This document shows, piece after piece, positions 29,364-38,231 of a stretch of 64,000 nt of DNA. The notes beneath the pieces were generated by a model. That model searched no databases. It saw only the letters and a program-made list of their open reading frames with translations, and had not been told where the DNA came from. The stretch lies in NCBI RefSeq assembly GCF_001314325.1, contig NZ_CP009429.1:3100501-3164500 (forward strand). Direction: 5' to 3'. The stretch comes from Sphingopyxis macrogoltabida (GTDB lineage: Bacteria; Pseudomonadota; Alphaproteobacteria; Sphingomonadales; Sphingomonadaceae). The translations under genes were made by a program, and so were the position numbers. The first letter of the stretch is position 1; every line of letters begins with the position of its first letter.

Positions 29364-29391
29364 ATATAAAGCTTTCTTTATATCCGGTCAA
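29364..29391 (-). promoter_or_regulatory. promoter overlapped by ATATAAAG-N4-CTTTATAT operator of the methionine operon
   Basis: A perfect inverted repeat ATATAAAG-CTTT-CTTTATAT spans 29364-29383. On the minus strand TTGACC (29391-29386) is followed after 17 bases by TATATG, a good sigma-70 promoter that the operator covers. The predicted transcript starts at about the GTG at 29355. Repressor binding here would block RNA polymerase, fitting autoregulation by the ArsR-type protein. Confidence 0.78.
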
Positions 29392-29591
29392 TCATTGACG
29401 AAGCCCCGTTTCCCGCCGCTTGCGACGCCGCGCGCCACTCCATCCATCGATTTGCACCCATGATCGGACAAAAGGCCGTTGCGCCCATTTTGACGAAAAT
29501 GTAGCTCTTTGGGCGATTGGCAATTTGCCGGGTCGAAAGGTTCGTGTCCGAAATGCCGGTCGATCAATTCAATCGAGAGGGGTATTCCCAA

Positions 29592-29918
29592 ATGAAGAAA
29601 TCGATCACTCTGTCGCTCGTTCTCGCGGCCTCGATGGGCCTCGCCGCTTGTGGTGAAAAGGCTGCCGAAGCCCCCGCCACCACCGACGAATCGGCGGCAA
29701 CCGTCGAAGGCGCCGCTGACGGCGCGATGGAAGCAGCCGAAGGCGCTGCCGACGCGAGCGCTGCTGCCGGCGACGCTGCTGCCGCTGCCGGCGCTGCTGG
29801 CGACGCCGCTGCTGCTGGCGACGCTGCGACCGCGACCGACAAGGCCGCCGAAGCTGCTGGCGCTGCCAAGGAAGCGACCGACGCTGCCAAGGCTGCAACC
29901 GAAGAAGCCAAGAAGTAA
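29592..29918 (+). CDS. small alanine-rich lipoprotein
   Basis: 108 residues with a lipoprotein signal peptide (MKKSITLSLVLAASMGLAAC, Cys20 as lipid attachment). The mature part is almost entirely Ala, Glu, Asp, Gly and Thr in short repeats (EAAEGAADASAAAGDAAAAA), probably a long helix or disordered tether. No enzymatic motif exists. GAGAGGGG precedes ATG 29592. A closely similar lipoprotein follows at 30104, so the two are paralogues. Location is likely the outer membrane or periplasm; function unknown. Confidence 0.75.
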   Translation: MKKSITLSLVLAASMGLAACGEKAAEAPATTDESAATVEGAADGAMEAAEGAADASAAAGDAAAAAGAAGDAAAAGDAATATDKAAEAAGAAKEATDAAKAATEEAKK

Positions 29919-29953
29919 GCTTCTTTCGGGCCATTCGGCCAGAATTAAGGAGG

Positions 29954-29990
29954 GGGGTTGCCGACTTGGTCGGCGGCCCCTTTTCTTTTG
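29954..29990 (+). terminator. intrinsic terminator after the first lipoprotein
   Basis: A 12-bp stem (29954-29965 with 29969-29980, two G:U-type mismatches) with a TTG loop is followed by TTTTCTTTT. It separates the first lipoprotein gene from the second. Confidence 0.8.
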
Positions 29991-30103
29991 GCCGTGCGGC
30001 CGAAAGCATGGGCATGCAGGATAGTTGCCAAGCCCCGAATCCACAGCTAATTCTTCACGACCGTGGCCGGTTTCGGTCACTCGGATGTTCGAAAGGAAAT
30101 TTC

Positions 30104-30433
30104 ATGCGCAAAATCATCATCGCCTCGATGGCCGCTGCGGCCTTCAGCCTCGCCGCTTGCTCGGAAAAGGCGCAGCAGGAAACGTCGGAAGCCGGCGAAG
30201 CCGTCGCCGATGATGCTGCCGCTGCCGGCGATGCCGTCGCCGAAGGCGCTGCCGATGCCGCCGACGCCACGGCCGCCGCCGCGGGCGAAGCTGCCGATGC
30301 GACCGCCGCTGCCGCCAAGGACGCCGGCAACGCCGTCGAAGGCACGGTGAACGCCGCTGGCGACGCCGCCGCGAAGGCCGGCGACAAGATCGCCGACGAA
30401 ACGAAGAAGGCGGAAGCCAACGACAAGCAGTAA
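30104..30433 (+). CDS. small alanine-rich lipoprotein, paralogue
   Basis: 109 residues with signal peptide MRKIIIASMAAAAFSLAAC (Cys19 lipid attachment). The mature chain repeats Ala-Ala-Asp/Glu-Gly units (AVADDAAAAGDAVAEGAADA) and ends in a lysine-rich segment. It is clearly related to the lipoprotein at 29592 in signal, composition and length. It has its own GAAAGGAA ribosome site and its own terminator, so the pair are separate transcription units. Such proteins may stabilise the envelope or respond to stress, but that is speculation. Confidence 0.75.
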   Translation: MRKIIIASMAAAAFSLAACSEKAQQETSEAGEAVADDAAAAGDAVAEGAADAADATAAAAGEAADATAAAAKDAGNAVEGTVNAAGDAAAKAGDKIADETKKAEANDKQ

Positions 30434-30470
30434 TCGGGGCTTGCGCGCCAAGCGCGCGCAATCCGGAACG

Positions 30471-30503
30471 GGGGCTCCATTCCACGCGGATGGAGCCCCT
30501 TTT
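30471..30503 (+). terminator. intrinsic terminator after the second lipoprotein
   Basis: A perfect 10-bp stem GGGGCTCCAT/ATGGAGCCCC (30471-30480, 30490-30499) with a nine-base loop is followed by TTTT. Confidence 0.82.
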
Positions 30504-30517
30504 CGTGGGAGATTAGG

Positions 30518-30721
30518 ATGCCGAGGATTGGCCTTTCCCTGTACGCCGCAGCGACGATCCTGACGGCAGGATGCAGCCGCACCGACAATGAGCCGGGCCC
30601 CGGTGGGGTGACGGTCAGCGAGGCAAAGGCGCTCGACGATGCCGCCGAGATGCTCGAAAGCCGCGACAGCGTCCCTGCCCCCGAACCGGCAAAGGACGAG
30701 AAGGCCAAGGCGAGCGAATAA
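30518..30721 (+). CDS. very small putative lipoprotein
   Basis: 67 residues. The N-terminus is a lipoprotein signal (MPRIGLSLYAAATILTAGC, Cys19), followed by a short acidic and lysine-rich tail with no known domain (VSEAKALDDAAEMLESRDS). It begins 18 bases after the preceding terminator stem with a GGGAGA ribosome site. The codon choice is like neighbouring genes, which supports it as real. Function is unknown. Confidence 0.62.
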   Translation: MPRIGLSLYAAATILTAGCSRTDNEPGPGGVTVSEAKALDDAAEMLESRDSVPAPEPAKDEKAKASE

Positions 30722-30866
30722 TCGCCTTTCGCTCGGCCGGGCGCAAAGCTAGACTGCACGCGCCCCGCAACTGGCGCTGATGATGGAGTCCCATCGGGAA
30801 GCGGGATTGGTCGAGAACCAGAGAGCCGCGCGCCTGCGTGATCCGTTGCAACCAAGGACCATCCGC

Positions 30867-31550
30867 ATGCCCGACGCCCGGCCCGAACCGATCCAGATCG
30901 TCTTCCTGCTCTTTCCCGGCATCACCCAGCTCGATTTCACCGCACCAGCGCAGGCGCTAAGCCGCATGCCCGGCGCGACGCTGGCGGGCGCTGCGGCTAC
31001 CATCGCGCCCATTGCCACCGACAGCGGCTTTTCCATCCTGCCGACGCATGATTTCGCGAGCTGCCCGCAGGCGGACATTCTCTGCGTTCCCGGAGGGCAT
31101 GGCGTCGCCGAAGCATTGGGCGATGCCGCAACGATCGATTTTATCGCGCGGCAAGCCGCCGGCGCCCGCTCGACGACGAGCGTCTGCACCGGCGCCTTCC
31201 TGCTCGGCCGCGCCGGGCTGCTCGCGGGGAAGCGCGCAACGACGCATTGGGGCTACACCCATTTGCTGCCGCTTGTCGGCGCCGAACCCGTCGCCGGCCG
31301 CGTCGTCGAGGACGGCAACATCGTCACCAGCGGCGGGGTGACCTCGGGGCTCGACTTCGCGCTGACGCTGATCGCGCGGTTGCAGGGCGACACGGTCGCA
31401 CAGGCGATCCAGCTCGCCATCGAATATGACCCCGCCCCGCCCTTCACCGGCGGCCACCCCGACCGTACCCCCGCCGCGGTCACGGCCGGACTGAAGGCGC
31501 GCGTCTATGACGCCGCGGCGGCGCGAATGGAAGAAGCGCTCAAGACTTAA
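30867..31550 (+). CDS. DJ-1/PfpI family protein (isonitrile-hydratase-like)
   Basis: 227 residues from ATG 30867, chosen because AAGGAC lies eight bases upstream; frames reaching 30780 have no such site. The DJ-1/PfpI fold is evident: IVFLLFPGITQLDFTAPAQA, LCVPGGHGV, the nucleophile cysteine in TTSVCTGAFLLGRAGLLAG, and ATTHWGYTHLLPLVGAEPV. The length matches Pseudomonas isonitrile hydratase (about 228), which hydrates isonitriles to N-formamides; other members of the fold are glyoxalases or AraC-type sensor domains. The last four bases overlap the convergent glutaminyl cyclase gene. Confidence 0.85.
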   Translation: MPDARPEPIQIVFLLFPGITQLDFTAPAQALSRMPGATLAGAAATIAPIATDSGFSILPTHDFASCPQADILCVPGGHGVAEALGDAATIDFIARQAAGARSTTSVCTGAFLLGRAGLLAGKRATTHWGYTHLLPLVGAEPVAGRVVEDGNIVTSGGVTSGLDFALTLIARLQGDTVAQAIQLAIEYDPAPPFTGGHPDRTPAAVTAGLKARVYDAAAARMEEALKT

Positions 31551-32293
31551 CGGCAGTCGGAGAGCGTAATCTCGTAGAGTTTGGGCCAATATTTTCCCGT
31601 CACGAACAGGCGCTTTTTCTTCGCATCCCATGCGATGCCGTTGAGCACGCTGTCGTCGCCCGAAACACCTGCATCGGCCTTCAGCCCCGACAGGTCGACG
31701 AGCGAGGCGACATCGCCGCTTTCCGGATCGATCCGGACCATGAAATCGGTCATCCAGATATTGGCCCAGACCTGCCCGTCGATCGCCTCGAGTTCGTTGA
31801 TCATGCTGATCGGCCGGCCGCCGAAGCGCACGGTGACGCGCTTTTGCTCGGTCATCGTTTCGGGATCGAGGAAGCGGAGGTCCGAGGTCCCGTCGCTCAA
31901 CACGAGCTGGTCGCCCACCGTCGTCAGCCCCCAACCCTCGCCCGCATAGGTGAAGTTGCCGAGCGGCTTCAGGTCCTTGATCGACCAGCGGTGACCGATG
32001 CCGTTCTGCCAGGTCACGCCGATGATCTGGTCCTTCCACCGCGCGATGCCTTCGCCGAACTGGTCGGCGGGCAAGCTGGTCTGGGCGAGCGCCTTTCCGG
32101 TGTCGAGGTCGAGCCGGGCAACGCGCGACCTGCCATATTGGCCCGTGCCCTCGTACAGATGATCCCCGTCCCAGAAGAGTCCCTGCGTGAAGCTGGTCGT
32201 ATCGTGCGGATAGCTTTGCACGATGCGATAACCGCAGCGCTCGACCGGCGCGGGGTCCGCGGCGGCGGCGGCAAGGGCGAAGAGCAGGATCAT
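31547..32293 (-). CDS. glutaminyl-peptide cyclotransferase (plant/bacterial type)
   Basis: 248 residues with a short signal peptide (MILLFALAAAAADPA). The family is a five-bladed beta-propeller; signatures here are YPHDTTSFTQGLFWDGDHLY, EGTGQYGRSR, PADQFGEGIARWKDQIIGVT and ELEAIDGQVWANIWMTD. It converts N-terminal glutamine of exported peptides to pyroglutamate in the periplasm. It is convergent with the DJ-1-family gene and followed upstream by a REP-like palindrome. Confidence 0.9.
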   Translation of the reverse strand: MILLFALAAAAADPAPVERCGYRIVQSYPHDTTSFTQGLFWDGDHLYEGTGQYGRSRVARLDLDTGKALAQTSLPADQFGEGIARWKDQIIGVTWQNGIGHRWSIKDLKPLGNFTYAGEGWGLTTVGDQLVLSDGTSDLRFLDPETMTEQKRVTVRFGGRPISMINELEAIDGQVWANIWMTDFMVRIDPESGDVASLVDLSGLKADAGVSGDDSVLNGIAWDAKKKRLFVTGKYWPKLYEITLSDCR

Positions 32294-32340
32294 CCTGCAT
32301 AGCTATGACGGGCGGAATGAACTGGCAATGTCCCACTTTC

Positions 32341-32414
32341 GTCACCCCGGACTTGATCCGGGGTCCGGCTCGGCGACGCTGGAAAGCGGGACCCCGGATC
32401 AAGTCCGGGGTGAC
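32341..32414. repeat. perfect 26-bp inverted repeat (REP-like, CCCCGGATCAAGTCCGGGG type)
   Basis: 32341-32366 and 32389-32414 are exact reverse complements with a 22-base loop. The core CCGGATCAAGTCCGG is a widespread alphaproteobacterial intergenic palindrome. It sits between the glutaminyl cyclase gene and the groEL terminator. Confidence 0.78.
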
Positions 32415-32430
32415 GGGATGGTAAAAGCGC

Positions 32431-32467
32431 AAAGAAAAAGGGCCGGAGCATCGCTGCTCCGGCCCTT
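32431..32467 (-). terminator. intrinsic terminator of the groES-groEL operon
   Basis: A 13-bp stem (32438-32450 with 32455-32467) with a four-base loop; on the minus strand it is followed by a T-rich run (complement of 32431-32439). It lies 33 bases after the groEL stop. Confidence 0.85.
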
Positions 32468-32500
32468 GTTTCTGTCGGCGGGTGGCCGAACGGTTTGGAC

Positions 32501-34183
<1,683 letters not shown>

Positions 34184-34207
34184 TTACTCGCAAATCGATG
34201 AAACCGC

Positions 34208-34498
34208 TCAGGCAATGACGCCGAGAATGTCCGATTCCTTCATGATCAGCAGCTCTTCGCCGTCGACCTTGACTTCGGTGCCCGACCATTTGCCGAACAG
34301 GATGCGGTCGCCGGCCTTGACGTCGAGCGGGGTCACCTTGCCGTCGTCGGCGCGGGCACCGGTGCCGACGGAGACGACTTCGCCTTCCTGCGGCTTTTCC
34401 TTGGCGGTGTCGGGGATGATGATGCCGCCGGCCGTCTTTTCTTCGGCTTCGATACGGCGAACGAGCACGCGGTCGTGCAGTGGTCGGAACTGGGTCAT
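34208..34498 (-). CDS. groS: co-chaperonin GroES
   Basis: 96 residues, the normal size. Signatures are [20 protein letters not shown], the mobile loop [16 protein letters not shown] and [20 protein letters not shown]. It forms the heptameric lid of GroEL. GGAGGGAG is the ribosome site. The gene precedes groEL by 63 bases and is controlled by a CIRCE element and a heat-shock promoter upstream. Confidence 0.99.
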   Translation of the reverse strand: MTQFRPLHDRVLVRRIEAEEKTAGGIIIPDTAKEKPQEGEVVSVGTGARADDGKVTPLDVKAGDRILFGKWSGTEVKVDGEELLIMKESDILGVIA

Positions 34499-34531
34499 GA
34501 AACTCCCTCCAGAAGTGCAAATGATATCATT

Positions 34532-34558
34532 TTAGCACTCACATGCCGGGAGTGCTAA
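34532..34558 (-). promoter_or_regulatory. CIRCE element (HrcA operator)
   Basis: TTAGCACTC-N9-GAGTGCTAA is a perfect match to the CIRCE consensus, 33 bases upstream of the groES start. HrcA repressor binds this element. Confidence 0.97.
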
Positions 34559-34567
34559 CAGGCGGGC

Positions 34568-34596
34568 ATATGGGTGGGAGTCAAAAGGCCGTCAAG
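34568..34596 (-). promoter_or_regulatory. sigma-32 (RpoH)-type promoter of groESL
   Basis: On the minus strand CTTGACG (34596-34590), a 14-base spacer and ACCCATAT (34575-34568) closely match the RpoH consensus CTTGAAA-N13-15-CCCCATNT. The start point would fall just before the CIRCE element. Confidence 0.7.
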
Positions 34597-34619
34597 CAGC
34601 GGCGGTCAACTTTTTTGCG

Positions 34620-36017
34620 TCAGGCCGGAAGAAGGCCGAGACGGCTGCGCATCCGCCAGCGCGTCAGCAGCACCGCCGAGACGACGATCAGCCCGACCGC
34701 CAGCCCGATCCACACCCCGACACCGCGCAGCGGCGTCCAGAAACCGAGGTAGATGGCGGTGCCGTATCCGGCAATCCAGTAACCGCACACCGCAATGATC
34801 ATCGGGATGCGCGTATCCTGGAGCCCGCGCAGCACCCCCGCCGCCACCGCCTGTGCGCCGTCGAAGAGCTGGAAGGCCGCGGCGACGACGAGGAACTGCA
34901 TCGCAAACCCGACCAGCGCGGCATTGCGCGCCGCATCGACGTCGACATAAATCGACAGCACGAGCTTCGGGAACAGCCACATGATCAGCGCGGTAAAGGC
35001 CATGAAGCCGATGCCGAGCAGCAGCGACGCCTGCCCCGCAAAGCCGATGCCGCGATGATCGCGCGCGCCATAAGCCAGCCCGACGCGGATCGTCGCCGCC
35101 TGCGCCACCCCGAACGGGATCTGGAAGGCGAGCGCCGCGACCTGCAGCGCGATCGTGTGCCCCGCCAGTTCGGTTTCGCCGATACGGCCCATCAGGAAGG
35201 CGGCCCCGGTGAACAGCCCCGCTTCGGCAAGGATGGTCAGGCTGATCGGCGTGCCGATGCGCAGCATCTCGAAGAAGCGCGACCATTCGGAGCGCCACCA
35301 GTTGCCGAACAGGCGGTAGCGCCGCAGCCGCCTGTCGGTCTGGATGACAACGACATAGGCGAGCAGCATCAGCGCGCTGGTCATCACGCTCGATATCGCC
35401 GAACCGTGGAGCCCGAGCGCGGGCAGGCCGAGATGGCCGAAGACGAGTACCCAGTTGCCGAGCGCATTGACGCCAAGCGCAAAGAAGGTGATTGCCGTCG
35501 CGATCGTCGGCCGGCCGAGCGCCGAGACGAAAATGCGCAGCACGCTCGCCGCGATCATCGGGAACATGCCGAACATCAGGATGAGGAGGAAGCTCGCCGC
35601 GCGCGCCGTCAGGTCAGCGGGCTGGCCGGTCGCGCGCATGATCGGGCCGCCCGCTGCGCACACGCCCATGAAGAGCAGCGAGACGAGCGCGCTCAGCCAC
35701 AGCGCCATGCGTACCGTGCGCCGTACCTCGCGCACGCTGTGCTTGCGGCGGCCGAGTTCCGCCGCGATCAGCGGCGCCGCCGCGCCGACCAGGCCCGTCC
35801 CCGTCCACAGCAACAGCCCGAAGATCGAAACGCCCAGCGACGAGGCGGCGAGCGCCGTATCGCCCAGCCGGGCAACGAAGATCACGTCGATCGCGTGCAC
35901 CATCATCTGGAGCAGGTTCGCCGCCGCCAGCGGCAGGGCGAGCGCCCACGTCGCGCGGAACTCCGCACGGAAATTCTGCGGACGATCCGCAGTCAGGGGG
36001 TGGGCCTGCTCGAGCAT
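34620..36017 (-). CDS. MATE family multidrug/toxin efflux transporter (NorM-like)
   Basis: 465 residues with twelve membrane helices in two similar halves, each starting with the LALPLAAANLLQMMVHAIDV / IGTPISLTILAEAGLFTGAA type of segment. ARLGDTALAASSLGVSIFG and GRIGETELAGHTIALQVAAL are the duplicated MATE signatures. It exports cationic drugs or metabolites using a Na+ or H+ gradient. It lies downstream of the TIR-OmpA gene on the same strand with a 102-base gap; any functional link is uncertain. Confidence 0.92.
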   Translation of the reverse strand: MLEQAHPLTADRPQNFRAEFRATWALALPLAAANLLQMMVHAIDVIFVARLGDTALAASSLGVSIFGLLLWTGTGLVGAAAPLIAAELGRRKHSVREVRRTVRMALWLSALVSLLFMGVCAAGGPIMRATGQPADLTARAASFLLILMFGMFPMIAASVLRIFVSALGRPTIATAITFFALGVNALGNWVLVFGHLGLPALGLHGSAISSVMTSALMLLAYVVVIQTDRRLRRYRLFGNWWRSEWSRFFEMLRIGTPISLTILAEAGLFTGAAFLMGRIGETELAGHTIALQVAALAFQIPFGVAQAATIRVGLAYGARDHRGIGFAGQASLLLGIGFMAFTALIMWLFPKLVLSIYVDVDAARNAALVGFAMQFLVVAAAFQLFDGAQAVAAGVLRGLQDTRIPMIIAVCGYWIAGYGTAIYLGFWTPLRGVGVWIGLAVGLIVVSAVLLTRWRMRSRLGLLPA

Positions 36018-36119
36018 AGCCGGCCCGGATAGGCGCGGGCGCGCGGCGCTTCAATCCCCCGGCAGCGCGCGAAGCGAAATTCCCGTCCATGGTGGCAAAT
36101 CGGCCACATCGGCCGTCGG

Positions 36120-37235
36120 TCAGCGCGATGGGTCGAGGTAGATTTCGACGCGGCGATTGGCGATGGCTTCCACCGGCGTCCCGGCCAGCGGACGGCTGGT
36201 GCCGACACCCCGGGCCCGGATCGCTTTCGGATCGACGCCGCGCGCGCGCAGTTCGTTCGCGACGATATCGGCCATCCGCTGGCTATCGGCGAGCGTGCCT
36301 CCGCCGCTTTCGACATGACCTTCGACGCGAACCGAGCCGCGGCATTCACGCCACGCCAGCCAGGTGTTGCTGATCGTCAGATTGCCGACGGGCGGCATGT
36401 CGGTGCGCCGGGCAACGAAGGACAGGACAAAGGGATCATCGGGACGGCAGAAGATTGGCTTGCCCCCGCCGGCCGCCGCCATCGGGACGACCTCTGCCGG
36501 TGCCGGCAGGACGGGGAGGTCCGACGATGCGGTCGCGGAGACGGGCGCCTGCTGCGGCGGCTCGGGGTCGTCACGTCCAAAGGTGAGTGCGGCGACCGCG
36601 ACGAGCAGCAGAGCACTCCCGGCGAACAACGGCCAATAGCGTGCTGGCCCGCCGCGAGTGGCTTCCGCCGCCATCGGATCCGCGGGAGCAGCCCGGCCCG
36701 GGTCCGGCGGCGCGCGATGCGCCAGTGCGGCGGCACGCTGCCGCGCGGTTTCGACAAGCGGGTCGTCCGGATTGGCGGCGATCCAGCCGCGCCACAGCCC
36801 CGCATCGGCCGCCTGTTCGCAGCGGACATAATCGCCCAGCCCCGGCCGCCCGACGAGGCGGCCGATCCGCCCCACCACCTGCCGCCAGCCCTCGCCAGTC
36901 TGGAAATCGCGGCGGTCGAACAGGTCGACCGCCTGCACCGACGCGAATTCCAGCGGCGGCAGGCAATCGTCGAGCCGCGCCGCGACCAGCCGCTCGTTCT
37001 GCCGCCCGGTGCGCGCCTCGGCGCGGATCCAGTCGCTGTCGGCGGCGAGCGCCGACCAGAGCACGAGAACGGCCTTCGCCGAGCGCACCTCGCGTTCGAT
37101 TTCGCGATCGAAATCGGTGCCGGGTTCGATATGCGCGTCGAACCAGACCGACAGTTTCAGGTCGACGAGCGCGTTGTAGATGGCGACGCAGCGGCCGCGC
37201 TCCTCGCGCTTGTAGCTGATAAAGACGTCGGTCAT
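36120..37235 (-). CDS. TIR domain - transmembrane helix - OmpA-like domain protein
   Basis: 371 residues from ATG 37235. Residues 1-110 are a TIR domain: TDVFISYKREE, VWFDAHIEPGTDFDREIE and VLWSALAADSDWIRAEA. The W-x3-E pattern gives Glu73 as the likely NAD+-hydrolase catalytic residue. Residues 110-198 are a helical, proline-rich linker; 201-219 is one transmembrane helix; 262-371 form an OmpA-like domain (VRVEGHVES, LADSQRMADIVANELRARGV, IANRRVEIYL). The Asp of the usual GHTD is replaced by Glu/Ser, so peptidoglycan binding is uncertain. Predicted topology: TIR in the cytoplasm, OmpA domain in the periplasm. It follows the Pycsar-effector-like gene by 25 bases and is probably co-transcribed. 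Confidence 0.85.
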   Translation of the reverse strand: MTDVFISYKREERGRCVAIYNALVDLKLSVWFDAHIEPGTDFDREIEREVRSAKAVLVLWSALAADSDWIRAEARTGRQNERLVAARLDDCLPPLEFASVQAVDLFDRRDFQTGEGWRQVVGRIGRLVGRPGLGDYVRCEQAADAGLWRGWIAANPDDPLVETARQRAAALAHRAPPDPGRAAPADPMAAEATRGGPARYWPLFAGSALLLVAVAALTFGRDDPEPPQQAPVSATASSDLPVLPAPAEVVPMAAAGGGKPIFCRPDDPFVLSFVARRTDMPPVGNLTISNTWLAWRECRGSVRVEGHVESGGGTLADSQRMADIVANELRARGVDPKAIRARGVGTSRPLAGTPVEAIANRRVEIYLDPSR

Positions 37236-37260
37236 CGTCCCGGGATAATGCGCAGGACGG

Positions 37261-37833
37261 CTATTTGCTCCACAGCATCGCCATCTCGACCGCAAAGGCG
37301 ATGAAGGTCAGCGTCAGCCCGACTACGAACAGCCGGTAGGCATAGGCAAGGTAACGATATTTGCGCCGCGCTAGGACGATGCCGTTCTGATAGGTATCGC
37401 GCAGCATCGTCTCGTACAGATCCTCCTCGGTCCGGAGGCGCGCCTTCACCGCCGCGATGAACTCATCCTCGTCCATCTGCGCGAAGCGGCCGAAGAAGAG
37501 GATGTTGCTGTGATCCTTGCCGTCTCGATAGACGACCGGCGGCGCCTTGCCGACGCGCGGCAGCACCGCCGAAATCGCGAACAGCGCCGACAGGAAGGAA
37601 AAGGTCGCAAGGATCGCGAGCGGCATCGCCAGCGCCCCTCCCCCCGACCGCGCCTGCCCGATCGCGAGGGTGAAGACGACGAAGGTCGCGCCCATCAGGA
37701 TCGATGCCTTCTGGTCGGCCATCTGCGACAATTGCATCGTGATCTGCTGGTTGGTACGGACGAGATGCACGGCATTCGGCGGGAAGGAAATCGGCGGCGG
37801 CGCCGGCGATGTCGTTGATTCTGCGCTGTCCAT
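37261..37833 (-). CDS. three-helix membrane protein of the Pycsar-effector (DUF5706) type
   Basis: 190 residues. After a proline-rich N-terminus comes an amphipathic helix (HLVRTNQQITMQLSQMADQ), then two membrane helices (about 44-60 and 67-91), a cytoplasmic segment with NILFFGRFAQMDEDEFIAAV and LRDTYQNGIVLARRKYRYLA, and a third helix (168-187). ADQKASILMGATFVVF and the FFG...Y.N.I...KY pattern are those of DUF5706, the membrane effector domain of Pycsar anti-phage systems. Known members respond to a cyclic nucleotide and permeabilise the membrane. No nucleotidyl cyclase is seen nearby; the partner is the TIR gene. A weak ribosome site precedes ATG 37833. Confidence 0.75.
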   Translation of the reverse strand: MDSAESTTSPAPPPISFPPNAVHLVRTNQQITMQLSQMADQKASILMGATFVVFTLAIGQARSGGGALAMPLAILATFSFLSALFAISAVLPRVGKAPPVVYRDGKDHSNILFFGRFAQMDEDEFIAAVKARLRTEEDLYETMLRDTYQNGIVLARRKYRYLAYAYRLFVVGLTLTFIAFAVEMAMLWSK

Positions 37834-37987
37834 GCTGCCATGCCCCTGCCAGCGACCCTGTCACAGGAATGGCATGAAGTACCGCAACCGGCAAGATGCT
37901 GCCCTGTTCCCGCCGCATTCGCTTGCCAATCGGGCGGCAGCGCGGCATTCCCGCGCGCAATCTTATTTCTTTACGGGACGCACTTGC

Positions 37988-38224
37988 ATGAGCACCGCCC
38001 TTCGCGACCAGATTTACGGCCTTATCGCCCCCTTCAACAAAAAGGGCGTCGAGCTGACCGATGCCACGACCTTTGCCGGCGACCTCGAATGGGACAGCCT
38101 GACGGTGATGGATTTCGTCGCCGAGGTCGAGGACACGTTCGACATCATCATCAGCATGAACATGCAGGCCGAAATCGAAACCGTCGGCCAGCTCGTCGCC
38201 GCGGTCGAGAAACTGCAGGGCTGA
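37988..38224 (+). CDS. acyl carrier protein dedicated to serine palmitoyltransferase
   Basis: 78 residues. The phosphopantetheine site is Ser37 in LEWDSLTVMDFVAEVED. It ends seven bases before the serine palmitoyltransferase gene. In Sphingomonas and Caulobacter the enzyme of the sphingolipid pathway is encoded beside a specialised ACP that delivers the acyl chain, and the gene order here matches. It works in the cytoplasm. Confidence 0.9.
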   Translation: MSTALRDQIYGLIAPFNKKGVELTDATTFAGDLEWDSLTVMDFVAEVEDTFDIIISMNMQAEIETVGQLVAAVEKLQG

Positions 38225-38231
38225 CACCGCG

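Noticed and set aside
29356..29391. TTG 29391 as start of the ArsR-methyltransferase gene
   Set aside because: It would put the ATATAAAG operator and the promoter inside the coding sequence; GTG 29355 fits the ArsR N-terminus.
36120..37833. Calling the TIR and DUF5706 pair a complete Pycsar or Thoeris system
   Set aside because: No nucleotidyl cyclase (Pycsar) or ThsA protein (Thoeris) is visible, so only a candidate pair is reported.
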